From assembly GCF_001280205.1 (NCBI RefSeq), contig NZ_CP012573.1, forward strand, positions 124,001 to 188,000: DNA of 64,000 nt, written 5' to 3'. This DNA comes from Clavibacter capsici (GTDB taxonomy: Bacteria; Actinomycetota; Actinomycetes; Actinomycetales; Microbacteriaceae). Shown piece after piece: positions 42,461-50,356 of the stretch. The position numbers and the translations under genes are program-made. The first letter of the stretch is position 1. Each line of letters starts with the position of its first letter. The notes under the pieces are model-generated. The model was not told the origin of the DNA. It did not search any database and worked only from the letters and a program-made list of their open reading frames with translations.

Positions 42461-42500
42461 CGACGACGGCCGGATCCCCGCGGGGGTCCGGCCGTCGTCG
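42461..42500. terminator. 40-nt bidirectional hairpin between convergent genes
   Basis: The element is a near-perfect 20-bp dyad centred at 42480/42481. The only non-Watson-Crick position is a T-G pair (42475/42486). It sits 26 nt after the LPXTG gene stop and 21 nt after the stop of the convergent oxidoreductase, so it can serve both. No U-tract is present. Confidence 0.78.
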
Positions 42501-42521
42501 CGTCCGGCCGCCGACGCGGGA

Positions 42522-43451
42522 TCAGGGGAGGACGATCACCTTCCCGGTGACGCGTCCCGCCTCGGCCTCCGCGTGCAGCGCGGGGAGCTCCGCCAGCGGG
42601 ATCCTCCGGGTCACCTCCACCGCGAGCGCGCCCGCGTCGACGAGCGCCACCAGCTCCGCGAGGCGATCGCAGTCCGGCCGCACGAAGACCGTGGCGGCGC
42701 GCACGCCGCGCCCCTCGTCGCCGGGGGTGGCCATGAAGGCGGTGGTGCTGACGACCGCGCCGCCGTCGCGCACCGCGGCCACGTAGGCGGCGAACGTCTC
42801 CGGCTCGATCGGCGCGAGGTTGAGGAGCACATCCACCTGCCCGTCGAGCGCGCCCAGCAGGTCGGTCGTGGTGCGGTCGACGATCTCGTCCGCCCCGGCG
42901 GCGCGCACGGCGTCGAGGCTGCGCGGGCTCGCCGTCGCGATGACGTGCACGCCGGCCCGCGTCGCGAGCTGGATCGCGTACTTGCCCACCACGCCGCCGG
43001 CGCCGACGATCAGCACCCGCTGGCCGCGCTCGAGGCGGCCGTCGTCGAACAGCGCCTGCCACGCGGTGAGCGCGACGGACGGCAGGCCGGCGGCGTCCGC
43101 CAGGGGGATGCTCGTCGGCGCCGCCACCACGGACCCGGCCGGCGCGATGACCTGCTCGGCCGCACCGCCGTCGCTCTCCATCGGCAGGAACGCGATCACC
43201 TCGTCGCCGACCGCGACGCCCGTCACCTCGGCGCCGACCGCGTCCACGGTCCCGGACACGTCGTAGCCGGGGACGTGCGGCAGCTGGATGGGGATCGGCA
43301 GGAACCCGCCCCGCATGCCCCCGTCCGCCGCGTTGTACGCGGACGCGGCCACGCGGATCCGCACCTGCCCGGCACCCGGCTCGGGCACCTCGATGTCCGC
43401 TACCTCCATCACCTCTGGTCCGCCGACCTCCCGGAACCGCACTGCCTCCAT
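42522..43451 (-). CDS. Quinone oxidoreductase-like MDR enzyme
   Basis: This 309-residue zinc-free MDR protein has an N-terminal GroES-like fold (MEAVRFREVGGPEVMEVADI, then VPGYDVSGTVDAVGAEVTG). The NADPH-binding stretch is GQRVLIVGAGGVVGKYAIQLATRAGVHVIATAS, and the terminal EAGRVTGKVIVLP is typical of QOR/zinc-independent quinone reductases. AAGGGGA precedes the ATG. It is divergent from a MarR regulator across two identical-type operators, so it is probably induced by quinones or other electrophiles. Confidence 0.92.
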   Translation of the reverse strand: MEAVRFREVGGPEVMEVADIEVPEPGAGQVRIRVAASAYNAADGGMRGGFLPIPIQLPHVPGYDVSGTVDAVGAEVTGVAVGDEVIAFLPMESDGGAAEQVIAPAGSVVAAPTSIPLADAAGLPSVALTAWQALFDDGRLERGQRVLIVGAGGVVGKYAIQLATRAGVHVIATASPRSLDAVRAAGADEIVDRTTTDLLGALDGQVDVLLNLAPIEPETFAAYVAAVRDGGAVVSTTAFMATPGDEGRGVRAATVFVRPDCDRLAELVALVDAGALAVEVTRRIPLAELPALHAEAEAGRVTGKVIVLP

Positions 43452-43470
43452 GATCTTCCCCTTCGTCAAG

Positions 43471-43488
43471 TGCTTCGAATCCGAAGCA
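43471..43488. promoter_or_regulatory. MarR operator O1 (TGCTTCGAATCCGAAGCA)
   Basis: An 18-bp dyad with 7-bp arms TGCTTCG/CGAAGCA and a 4-nt centre, 20 bp upstream of the oxidoreductase ATG. It is matched by O2, 36 bp away. Confidence 0.82.
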
Positions 43489-43506
43489 ATGGCGTGACGG
43501 TACCAC

Positions 43507-43524
43507 TGCTTCGAATGCGAAGCA
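43507..43524. promoter_or_regulatory. MarR operator O2 (TGCTTCGAATGCGAAGCA)
   Basis: This site has the same 7-bp arms as O1 and sits just upstream of the marR -10 hexamer (43530-43535). Occupancy of both sites would repress both divergent genes. Confidence 0.82.
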
Positions 43525-43529
43525 ACACC

Positions 43530-43535
43530 TAGGAT
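43530..43535 (+). promoter_or_regulatory. Leaderless -10 hexamer TAGGAT for marR
   Basis: TAGGAT ends 6 nt before the ATG at 43542, with no Shine-Dalgarno. It lies 6 bp from operator O2. Confidence 0.6.
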
Positions 43536-43541
43536 GGATGC

Positions 43542-44036
43542 ATGACGGAGACGCCCCGATCCCTGACCCCGACCCAGCTCGACGCCTACCTCGCCTTCAC
43601 CGAGGTCGGCAGCCTGCTGCGCCCCGCGGTCGAGGCGCAGCTCCGCGACGCGGGCGGCCTCAGCTACGTGCAGTTCCAGCTCCTGGCGCGGCTCGGCGAC
43701 ACCCCGGACGGCCACCTGCGCATGACCGACCTCGCCGACGGCGTCGTCTACAGCCGCAGCGGCCTCACCTACCAGGCGCAGCTCCTCGAGCAGCGGGGCC
43801 TGATCACCCGCTCGCCGTCCCCGGACGACGAGCGCAGCACCGTGGTCGCCCTCACCGACGCGGGCCGCGAGGTGCTCGCGGCCGTCTTCCCCGGGCACAT
43901 CCATACCGTGCACGGGCTCCTGTTCGCGCCGCTGTCGGACGCGGACGCCGGCCACCTCGCGCGGATCCTCGGAAGCGTGACCACGCACCTCCGGGCCGCG
44001 CCGCCGCGCTCCGCGGCCCGGCGCCGGAAGGCCTGA
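43542..44036 (+). CDS. MarR-family transcriptional regulator
   Basis: This 164-residue MarR protein has the winged-helix core LSYVQFQLLARLGDTPDGHL, RMTDLADGVVYSRSGLTYQA and LEQRGLITRSPSPDDERSTVVALTDAG, the wing carrying the DxRS motif. N- and C-terminal helices form the dimer interface. It is divergent from the quinone oxidoreductase gene and very probably represses both through the two TGCTTCG-N4-CGAAGCA sites. The leaderless -10 fixes its start. Confidence 0.93.
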   Translation: MTETPRSLTPTQLDAYLAFTEVGSLLRPAVEAQLRDAGGLSYVQFQLLARLGDTPDGHLRMTDLADGVVYSRSGLTYQAQLLEQRGLITRSPSPDDERSTVVALTDAGREVLAAVFPGHIHTVHGLLFAPLSDADAGHLARILGSVTTHLRAAPPRSAARRRKA

Positions 44037-44142
44037 GCTCCCGCCGCCTTGTCAGGCCCCGCGGCGCCCCCGTACATTTGACGCGAGCCGCAACGAATCA
44101 CCCGCACGCGGATCCGCACCCCGTATGAGACGAAGGAGTCCC

Positions 44143-45357
44143 ATGTCCGACACGCAGCCCGCCGCGACGCCCACGGAGACCGGAGGCGCCCTCGGCGTCG
44201 CGATGATCGGCCACGGCTTCATGGGCGCCGCCCACTCGCAGGCCTGGCGCGTCGCCCCCGCGTTCTTCGACCTGCCGCTCGCGCCGCGCATGGTCTCGGT
44301 GGTCGGCCGCGACCAGGCCCGCACGCAGGAGTCCGCGGACCGCTGGGGCTGGGAGCGCGCGGAGACCGACTGGCGCGCCGCCATCGAGCGCGACGACATC
44401 GACGTCGTCGACATCTGCTCGCCCGGCAGCACGCACGTGGAGGTCGCGGTCGCCGCGCTCGAGGCCGGGAAGCACGTGCTGTGCGAGAAGCCGCTCGCGA
44501 ACACGGTCGAGGAGGCCGAGATCATGGCGGCCGCGGCCGAGAGGGCCGCCGCGAAGGGGGTCCGCGCGATGGTGGGCTTCAGCTACCGCCGCGTGCCTGC
44601 CATCACATTCGCCCGCGACCTCGTCGCCCAGGGCGCGATCGGGGAGCTCCGCCAGGTGCGCGCGCTGTACCTGCAGGACTGGCTGACCGACGCCGAGGGC
44701 CCCATGACGTGGCGCCTCGACAAGGAGGCGGCCGGATCCGGCGCGCTCGGCGACATCGGCGCGCACATCGTCGACGCCGTGCAGTTCATCACGGGCGAGA
44801 GGCTCGACGCGGTCAGCGGCCTGCTCCGCACCTTCGTGGAGGAGCGCCCGCTGCTCGCGGAGACGCGCGGCCTCGGCGGCGTCGCGTCGAGCGAGCGCGG
44901 GAAGGTCACGGTCGACGACGCGGCCTACTTCACCGGCAAGCTCGCGGGCGGCGCGCTCGCCAGCTTCGAGGCGACCCGCATGGCCACCGGCCGCAAGAAC
45001 GCGCTGCGCCTGGAGTTCAGCGGATCCGACGGCGCCATCTCCTTCGACCTCGAGCGCCTCAACGAGATCGAGCTGTACGACGCGACCGCGCCCGCCGACA
45101 AGCTGGGCTTCCGCCGGATCCTCGTCACCGAGCCCGAGCACCCCTACGCAGCCGCGTGGTGGCCCACCGGCCACGGCCTCGGCTACGAGCACGCGTTCAC
45201 GCACCAGGTGCGCGACCTCGTGCACGACATCGCCGAGGGCCGCGAGCCGCAGCCGTCGTTCGCCGACGGGCTCCGCGTGCAGCGCGTGCTCGACGCGGTG
45301 GAGCGCAGCTCGGCCGACGGCAGCGCGTGGAAGACGGTGGATCCCGCCGCCAGCTGA
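44143..45357 (+). CDS. Gfo/Idh/MocA-family oxidoreductase
   Basis: This 404-residue sugar dehydrogenase-type enzyme has the NAD-binding start GVAMIGHGFMGAAHSQAW (24-41), DVVDICSPGSTHVEVAVAAL and GKHVLCEKPLANTVEEAE with the catalytic-site Lys of the EKP motif. The C-terminal beta domain includes GSGALGDIGAHIVDAVQF, where Asp and His complete the active site. It oxidises or epimerises a sugar or inositol derivative. AAGGAG precedes the ATG. No sugar importer is adjacent, so the substrate is open. Confidence 0.92.
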   Translation: MSDTQPAATPTETGGALGVAMIGHGFMGAAHSQAWRVAPAFFDLPLAPRMVSVVGRDQARTQESADRWGWERAETDWRAAIERDDIDVVDICSPGSTHVEVAVAALEAGKHVLCEKPLANTVEEAEIMAAAAERAAAKGVRAMVGFSYRRVPAITFARDLVAQGAIGELRQVRALYLQDWLTDAEGPMTWRLDKEAAGSGALGDIGAHIVDAVQFITGERLDAVSGLLRTFVEERPLLAETRGLGGVASSERGKVTVDDAAYFTGKLAGGALASFEATRMATGRKNALRLEFSGSDGAISFDLERLNEIELYDATAPADKLGFRRILVTEPEHPYAAAWWPTGHGLGYEHAFTHQVRDLVHDIAEGREPQPSFADGLRVQRVLDAVERSSADGSAWKTVDPAAS

Positions 45358-45408
45358 GGCACGGCGCCCGCTCGCGTACCCTGGCCAGGACGACCGCGAG
45401 GGGGACGG

Positions 45409-46095
45409 GTGCAGGCACGGCAGGAGCGCATGCGGCGCGCCGCGCTGTCCGCGCTGGTCTGCACGCTCGTCACGGCGACCGCGCACGCGGCGGCCGGCGG
45501 CGGGATCCCGCATCCGCTCGTCCTGGGGCTCGCGCTCGTCGCGGGCGTCGCCCTCTGCTTCGCGCTCGGCGGGCGTCGCGTGGCGCTCGCGCACCTCGTC
45601 CTCGCCATCGGCGCGACGCAGGGCGTGCTGCACACCGCGTTCACGTTCGGCGGGAGCGCGGTCGGGGCGTCGGGCACGGGGACGCCGAGCGCCGGATCCG
45701 CCGGTCACCACCACGCGCACGCCGCGGCCGACGCCGCCCGCGCCCTCGCCGCCGGTCCCTCCTCGGCGATGGCGATGCCCGCCGACCACGACGGCGCCAT
45801 GCTGCTCGCGCACGTGATCGCCGGTCTCGTCAGCGTCTGCTCGCTGCGCGTCGGCGCCGACGCCGTCCGCCGCGTCGCCAGGGCCCTGGCGCTCCGCGTG
45901 GGCGGCGCGATCTCGGGGGCCGCGGGCGCGCTCGTGGCGGCCGCCGTCGCCGTCGCGGCCGCCCTCGCCGAGCCCCTCGTCGCGCCGCGACCCCGCCGGA
46001 TCCCCGCGGACGCCCGCCCGCGCCGCCTCGTCGCGCTCCTTTCCGCGCGCATCCAGGGCCGCCGCGGCCCGCCGTCCGTCGCGCTCGCCGCCTGA
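45409..46095 (+). CDS. His-rich membrane protein of a probable copper cluster
   Basis: The product (228 residues) has an N-terminal pair of helices (LSALVCTLVTATAHA, PLVLGLALVAGVALCFAL), then a loop rich in His and Met (SAGHHHAHAAADAA, SAMAMPADHDGAM), two further helices and a basic C-terminus. I do not recognise a named family with confidence, though it looks like the small His/Met-rich membrane proteins found beside YcnI. The GTG start follows a GAGGGGGA; an ATG seven codons inside is an alternative. The loop suggests a metal, most likely copper. Confidence 0.7.
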   Translation: MQARQERMRRAALSALVCTLVTATAHAAAGGGIPHPLVLGLALVAGVALCFALGGRRVALAHLVLAIGATQGVLHTAFTFGGSAVGASGTGTPSAGSAGHHHAHAAADAARALAAGPSSAMAMPADHDGAMLLAHVIAGLVSVCSLRVGADAVRRVARALALRVGGAISGAAGALVAAAVAVAAALAEPLVAPRPRRIPADARPRRLVALLSARIQGRRGPPSVALAA

Positions 46096-46272
46096 TCCGC
46101 GCCGCCGCGCCCCTCGGGGCATCCGGCGCGGTCCCGCGCCGACGCCCGACCGACCCGCTCCGCCCGCGCCCCGCCGCCGCCGGAGCGGTCGCCGTCGCGT
46201 CGCCGCGCCCCCGCACGCCCGGACATCCGGACATCCGCACGGCCACGCCCGTGCCGCCACCGAAGGACCACC

Positions 46273-46992
46273 ATGCCCCGCACCACCCGCCTGCCCGCCG
46301 CCGCCCGCCCCGGCCGCCGCACCCGCCGGATCCGCGTCGCCGCCGGCGCCGCCCTCGGCCTCGCGCTCGCCGTGTCGGCGCCGCTCGCCGCCTCCGCGCA
46401 CGTCGAGCTCGACGCGTCGACCACCGCCCCCGCCTCCCTCAGCGTCCTGACCTTCGCGGTCGGGCACGGCTGCGAGGGATCCGCCACCACGTCCCTCGCG
46501 ATCCGCTTCCCCGCCGACGTGCAGGCCGTGAAGCCGACCCTCGCGCCCGGCTGGACCGTCGCCGAGCAGGAGGCCGCCGACGGCACGACCGTCACCTACA
46601 CGGCCGACGCCCCGCTGCCCGACGCCCTGCGCGCGACCGTGCAGGTCGAGGCGCTCCTGCCCGTCGACGGCGCGGCCGGGGACGTGGTCGCGTTCCCGAC
46701 GCTGCAGACCTGCGTCGAGGGATCCACCGACTGGGCCGAGACGCCCGCCGCGGGCACCGAGCCCGACCACCCGGCGCCCGCGCTCACGCTCACGGACGCC
46801 GCGTCCGCGACCGGCACGAGCGCCACCGGCTCGAGCGCCTCGGGCACGAGCACCGCCGCCGCGACCGCCGCGGCGGATCCCGTCGACCCGGTCGCGCGCC
46901 TCCTCGGCCTCGGCAGCCTCGTCGTGGGCGTCGTCGCCGTCATGCTCCTCACGATCGGCATGCGCCGCCCGCAGCAGGGCGGCCGCCGGTGA
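46273..46992 (+). CDS. ycnI: YcnI-family (DUF1775) copper-binding protein
   Basis: The protein (239 residues) has an Arg-rich signal peptide cleaving at SA-HVELD, so the mature N-terminus is His43. In characterised YcnI proteins the N-terminal His together with a Glu and a conserved Trp binds Cu(II). Here HVELD and Trp155 in STDWAE match that pattern. Cys68 and Cys148 may form a disulfide. A Ser/Thr/Ala-rich stalk leads to a C-terminal helix (LGSLVVGVVAVMLLTIGM) and a basic anchor. Its stop overlaps the PepSY gene (GTGA). Confidence 0.9.
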   Translation: MPRTTRLPAAARPGRRTRRIRVAAGAALGLALAVSAPLAASAHVELDASTTAPASLSVLTFAVGHGCEGSATTSLAIRFPADVQAVKPTLAPGWTVAEQEAADGTTVTYTADAPLPDALRATVQVEALLPVDGAAGDVVAFPTLQTCVEGSTDWAETPAAGTEPDHPAPALTLTDAASATGTSATGSSASGTSTAAATAAADPVDPVARLLGLGSLVVGVVAVMLLTIGMRRPQQGGRR

Positions 46993-48443
46993 CCGCCGTG
47001 GACGACCGCGCGGACGAGGCGACGGCGCCCGCCGCGCCCGCCCCCGTGATCACGCGCCCGCAGCGCGGCTGGTTCCTCCCGCTGCTGCTGCGCCTGCACT
47101 TCCTCGCGGGGATCCTCGTGGGCCCGTTCATCCTCGTGGCCGCGCTCAGCGGCGCCGCGTACGCGCTCGCGCCGTCGATCGAGCAGGTCGTGTACGCCGA
47201 CGAGCTGCACGCGCCCGCGACGGGCACGGCCGTGCCGCTCGCGCAGCAGGTGCAGGCCGGGGAGGCCGTGGTCGGCGGATCCGGCACCCTCGTCGCCGTC
47301 CGCCCGGCCCCCGCGCCCGGCGACACCACGCGCGTCATGTTCACGGGCGACGGCCTCATCCCGAGCCAGACCCGCGCGATCTTCGTGGACCCGGCCGACG
47401 CGTCCATCCGCGGCGACCTGCCCGTCTACGGCACGAGCGGCGCCCTGCCGCTGCGCACCGCGATCAGCCACCTCCACCGCACGCTCGGGCTCGGCGACCC
47501 CGGCCGCCTCTACAGCGAGCTCGCGGCCAGCTGGCTCGGCATCGTGACGCTCGCGGGCCTCGGCCTGTGGGTCGCGCGCTGGCGCCGGTCGCCGCGTCGC
47601 CGCGACCTCGTGCGACCCGACGCGAGGGCCACCGGCTACCGGCGGATCCTCTCCTGGCACGCGTCCACCGGCGTGTGGCTGGTGGCGGGCGCGCTGTTCC
47701 TGTCGGCCACGGGGATCACGTGGTCGCAGTTCGGCGGGCAGAACGTGACCGACCTGCGCCAGGCCCTCAGCTGGCAGACGCCGACCCTCACGACCGCGCT
47801 GCCCGGTGCGGGTGCGGGGGCGGCCTCGGCGGCGGATCCGCACGCCGGCCACCACGCGTCCGCCGCGCCCGCGACGACGCCGGCCGTGGATCCCGCGACC
47901 TTCGACGAGGTCCTCCGCGTCGCGCAGGGAGTGAACGTCGACACGGGCCTGGTGGAGATCACGCCGCCGAAGCAGACGGGCCAGGCGTGGACCGTGAGCG
48001 AGATCCAGCGCAGCTTCCCCACGCAGGTCGACCAGGTGGCCGTCGACGGCAGCACCCTCCAGGTGGTGGGACGCACCGACTTCGCCGACTACCCGCTGCC
48101 GGCGAAGCTCGCGCGCTGGGGGATCGACACGCACCAGGGGACGATGTTCGGGCTCCCGAACCGGATCCTGCTGGCGGTGACCGCGCTCGGCATCGCCGCG
48201 ATGGTCGTCTTCGGCTACCTCATGTGGTGGAAGCGCCGGCCGGGCGTCGCGCGTCCCGGCCGCCCCGCCCCGGCGGGCGCGCTCGTGCGGGCGCCGTGGT
48301 GGGGGATCGCGGCGGTCGTCGCGGTCGGCGTCGGCGTGGGCCTGTTCCTGCCGCTCGTCGGGATCCCCCTGGTGGGCTTCGTGCTGCTCGACGCGCTGGT
48401 CACGGCCGCGCGCGTGCACCGCGGGGGCGCGGCCGCGGGCTGA
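46989..48443 (+). CDS. PepSY-domain membrane protein (PiuB-like)
   Basis: This 484-residue protein has the PepSY-TM arrangement: a first helix LRLHFLAGILVGPFILVAALSGAAYAL, then a large extracytoplasmic loop. RTAISHLHRTLGLGDPGRLYSELAASWLGIVTLAGLGLW marks the second helix with its His pair. Two further helices follow, with PFAM-like WHASTGVWLVAGALFLSATGI and a terminal GYLMWWKRRPG. A His-rich stretch DPHAGHHASAAP sits in the second loop. Relatives are linked to metal reduction/uptake or haem-dependent electron transfer. Coupling to YcnI argues for a copper role. Confidence 0.85.
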   Translation: MTAVDDRADEATAPAAPAPVITRPQRGWFLPLLLRLHFLAGILVGPFILVAALSGAAYALAPSIEQVVYADELHAPATGTAVPLAQQVQAGEAVVGGSGTLVAVRPAPAPGDTTRVMFTGDGLIPSQTRAIFVDPADASIRGDLPVYGTSGALPLRTAISHLHRTLGLGDPGRLYSELAASWLGIVTLAGLGLWVARWRRSPRRRDLVRPDARATGYRRILSWHASTGVWLVAGALFLSATGITWSQFGGQNVTDLRQALSWQTPTLTTALPGAGAGAASAADPHAGHHASAAPATTPAVDPATFDEVLRVAQGVNVDTGLVEITPPKQTGQAWTVSEIQRSFPTQVDQVAVDGSTLQVVGRTDFADYPLPAKLARWGIDTHQGTMFGLPNRILLAVTALGIAAMVVFGYLMWWKRRPGVARPGRPAPAGALVRAPWWGIAAVVAVGVGVGLFLPLVGIPLVGFVLLDALVTAARVHRGGAAAG

Positions 48444-48452
48444 GGCGGGGAT

Positions 48453-48484
48453 CCGGCCGTCCGCGCGTCCGGCCGTCCGCGCGT
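48453..48484. repeat. Two tandem 16-bp repeats (CCGGCCGTCCGCGCGT)
   Basis: Two exact head-to-tail copies occupy the short gap between the PepSY and LacI genes; the second copy touches the LacI stop codon. Such a short GC-rich tandem could vary by slippage but has no evident function. Confidence 0.6.
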
Positions 48485-49497
48485 CAGCGGGCGGCCGGCG
48501 CCGGGCCGGTCGACGCGGCCTCGTGCAGCCGGCACGGCAGGAGCGCGTGCGGCAGCTCGGCGGCCGTGCCGTCGAGCCGGGCCAGCAGCGTCTCCACGGC
48601 GAGGCGGCCGAGCTCCGGGCCCGGCGCGTCCATGGTGCTGAGGGCCGGCTCGACGAGCGCGCCCACCTCGGTGGAGGAGGCGAGCGACAGGATCGAGACG
48701 TCGTCGGGCACGCGTCGCCCCGCGTCGTCGAGGCCCGAGAGGAGCCCCCGCGCCGCCTGGTCGTTGAGGATCATGACCGCCGTGATCCCGGGATCCGCCG
48801 CCAGCAGCGCGCCCGCCGCCGTGCGTCCCCCGGTCGGCGTGGGCGCGCACCGGGCGACCGTGCCGGCCCGCCCGGGCGCCGCCGTCTCGTCGCGGAAGGC
48901 CCGCTCGGTGCGCGTGGTGGGGCCGTAGCCGCGCAGGGGGCCGTCCTCGAGGTCCTCGATCACGAGCCCGAACCGGCGGTGGCCGAGGCCCTGCAGGTGG
49001 TCGAGCCCGTCGGCGACCGTGCCCTCGAAGTCCATGTCGACGAACGGCAGGTCGCGCGTGTCGGCGGTGCGGCCGATCGAGACGAACGGCACGTCGAGCG
49101 CCGCGAGCTCCCGGATGCGCGCGTCGTCCATGCGCACCTCCATGACGATGACGCCGTCGACGAGCCGGCCGCTCACGAGGTCGGCCACCTCGTCGGGCGC
49201 GACCCCCGTGGGCCAGAGCACGAGGTGGTAGCCGAGCTCGGCCGCCCGGGTCGCGGCGCTCATGAATATCTCGAGGGCGATGCGGCTGAGGCGCTGCACG
49301 TCGCCCGGGAACAGCAGCGCGATGATCCGCGTGCGCTTGCTCGCGAGCGCCCGGGCCACGACGTTGTTGCGGTAGCCGAGCTCCCGCATGGCCTCGGTGA
49401 CCGCGCGCCGGGTGGGCTCCGAGACGGCCTTGGTGCCGTTGACGACGAAGGAGACCGTGGCGATCGAGACCCCCGCGCGCGCGGCGACCTCTCGCAT
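48484..49497 (-). CDS. LacI-family transcriptional regulator
   Basis: This 337-residue regulator has the LacI HTH at its extreme N-terminus (MREVAARAGVSIATVSFVVN, then TKAVSEPTRRAVTEAMRELGY) and hinge NNVVARALASKR. A periplasmic-binding-like ligand domain follows (IIALLFPGDVQRLSRIALEI...). The best Shine-Dalgarno (AGGAG, 49516-49512) is 14 nt from this ATG but only 5 nt from an in-frame ATC three codons upstream (reading I-P-T-M-R), so the start may be mutated or non-canonical. No sugar operon is adjacent. Confidence 0.9.
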   Translation of the reverse strand: MREVAARAGVSIATVSFVVNGTKAVSEPTRRAVTEAMRELGYRNNVVARALASKRTRIIALLFPGDVQRLSRIALEIFMSAATRAAELGYHLVLWPTGVAPDEVADLVSGRLVDGVIVMEVRMDDARIRELAALDVPFVSIGRTADTRDLPFVDMDFEGTVADGLDHLQGLGHRRFGLVIEDLEDGPLRGYGPTTRTERAFRDETAAPGRAGTVARCAPTPTGGRTAAGALLAADPGITAVMILNDQAARGLLSGLDDAGRRVPDDVSILSLASSTEVGALVEPALSTMDAPGPELGRLAVETLLARLDGTAAELPHALLPCRLHEAASTGPAPAAR

Positions 49498-49549
49498 GGT
49501 CGGGATGGCGTCTCCTCGCGGTCGGGCGGCGCGTCGGGCGGACGCGTGC

Positions 49550-50257
49550 TCAGCGTATAGCGGGGATCGCCGCGGGGCGCGGCGCCAGGGGGGAGCGCAG
49601 GCGCGACACCGCGATGAGCGCGGCGGTGATCGCGCAGACGGCGAGCGTGAGGCCCACCACGTACTCGGCGACGGTGAGGTAGCCGCCGGGCGAGGACGCC
49701 GGGTCGAGGAAGCCGTACGGGTAGTAGGTGGACGACCCGGTGACCTCGTCGCCGGTGGACGGCCCGCGGAGGAGCGTGACGGTGATCCACGCGAGGGGGA
49801 ACAGGATGACCCGGCCGATGGCGCCCATCCGCAGCGGCCGGCGGTCGGGGGCGATGAGCCAGTCGACGAGCACGATGGCGGGGACGGCCACGTGCACGAT
49901 CTGGTCGGCCCAGTCGAGCTGCAGCGCGGGCGGCTGGGGCTGGCCGCGGAGCAGCAGGTTCCACACGAGGCCCGTGATGACGAGGTACACCGTGGAGGCC
50001 AGGCGCAGGGTGACCCAGCCCACGCTCGGATCCGCGATGCGGCCGCGCGCGAGGCGCACCCCGCCCACGACCAGGACGACGATGGCGAGGATGTTGGAGT
50101 CCTCCGTGAAGTACAGCGCGAAGTCGAGGGACTTCCCGGCGATGCCGGTGACGCCGAGCCCCTGCCAGTAGGCGAGGTTCACGTGGTACTGGGCGATGAC
50201 GCCGACCACCGCGGCGGCCGCGGTGGCGAGGCGGACGAGGGAGAGGTATCTGGGCAC
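49550..50257 (-). CDS. Pr6Pr-family membrane protein
   Basis: The product (235 residues) has six to seven membrane helices, with FALYFTEDSNILAIVVLVVG near residues 45-65, VYLVITGLVWNLLL, and the conserved DQIVHVAVPAIVLVDWL and YYPYGFLDP segments of the Pr6Pr (FAR-17a/AIG1-like) group. Function is unknown. GAAGG precedes the GTG at 50257, though a GTG five codons upstream is possible. Confidence 0.82.
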   Translation of the reverse strand: MPRYLSLVRLATAAAAVVGVIAQYHVNLAYWQGLGVTGIAGKSLDFALYFTEDSNILAIVVLVVGGVRLARGRIADPSVGWVTLRLASTVYLVITGLVWNLLLRGQPQPPALQLDWADQIVHVAVPAIVLVDWLIAPDRRPLRMGAIGRVILFPLAWITVTLLRGPSTGDEVTGSSTYYPYGFLDPASSPGGYLTVAEYVVGLTLAVCAITAALIAVSRLRSPLAPRPAAIPAIR

Positions 50258-50356
50258 GGGAGACCTTCGCACCTCCGGCCGGGGAGCGGAGCCGGCTGTC
50301 CACGACCGGACAGCCGGGCGCCGCGCCGGGGACGGGGTCGGGGTCGGGCGGGCGGG

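Noticed and set aside
44098-46770. A roughly 890-codon open frame on the minus strand across the Gfo/Idh, His-rich and YcnI genes
   Set aside because: It is antisense to well-recognised genes, has Arg/Gly/His-biased composition typical of the mirror frame in high-GC DNA, and matches no family.
44481-46988. Long plus-strand open frame leading into the PepSY gene
   Set aside because: The upstream part is Arg-rich out-of-frame noise over the Gfo/Idh and YcnI genes. The real protein begins at the GTG overlapping the YcnI stop.
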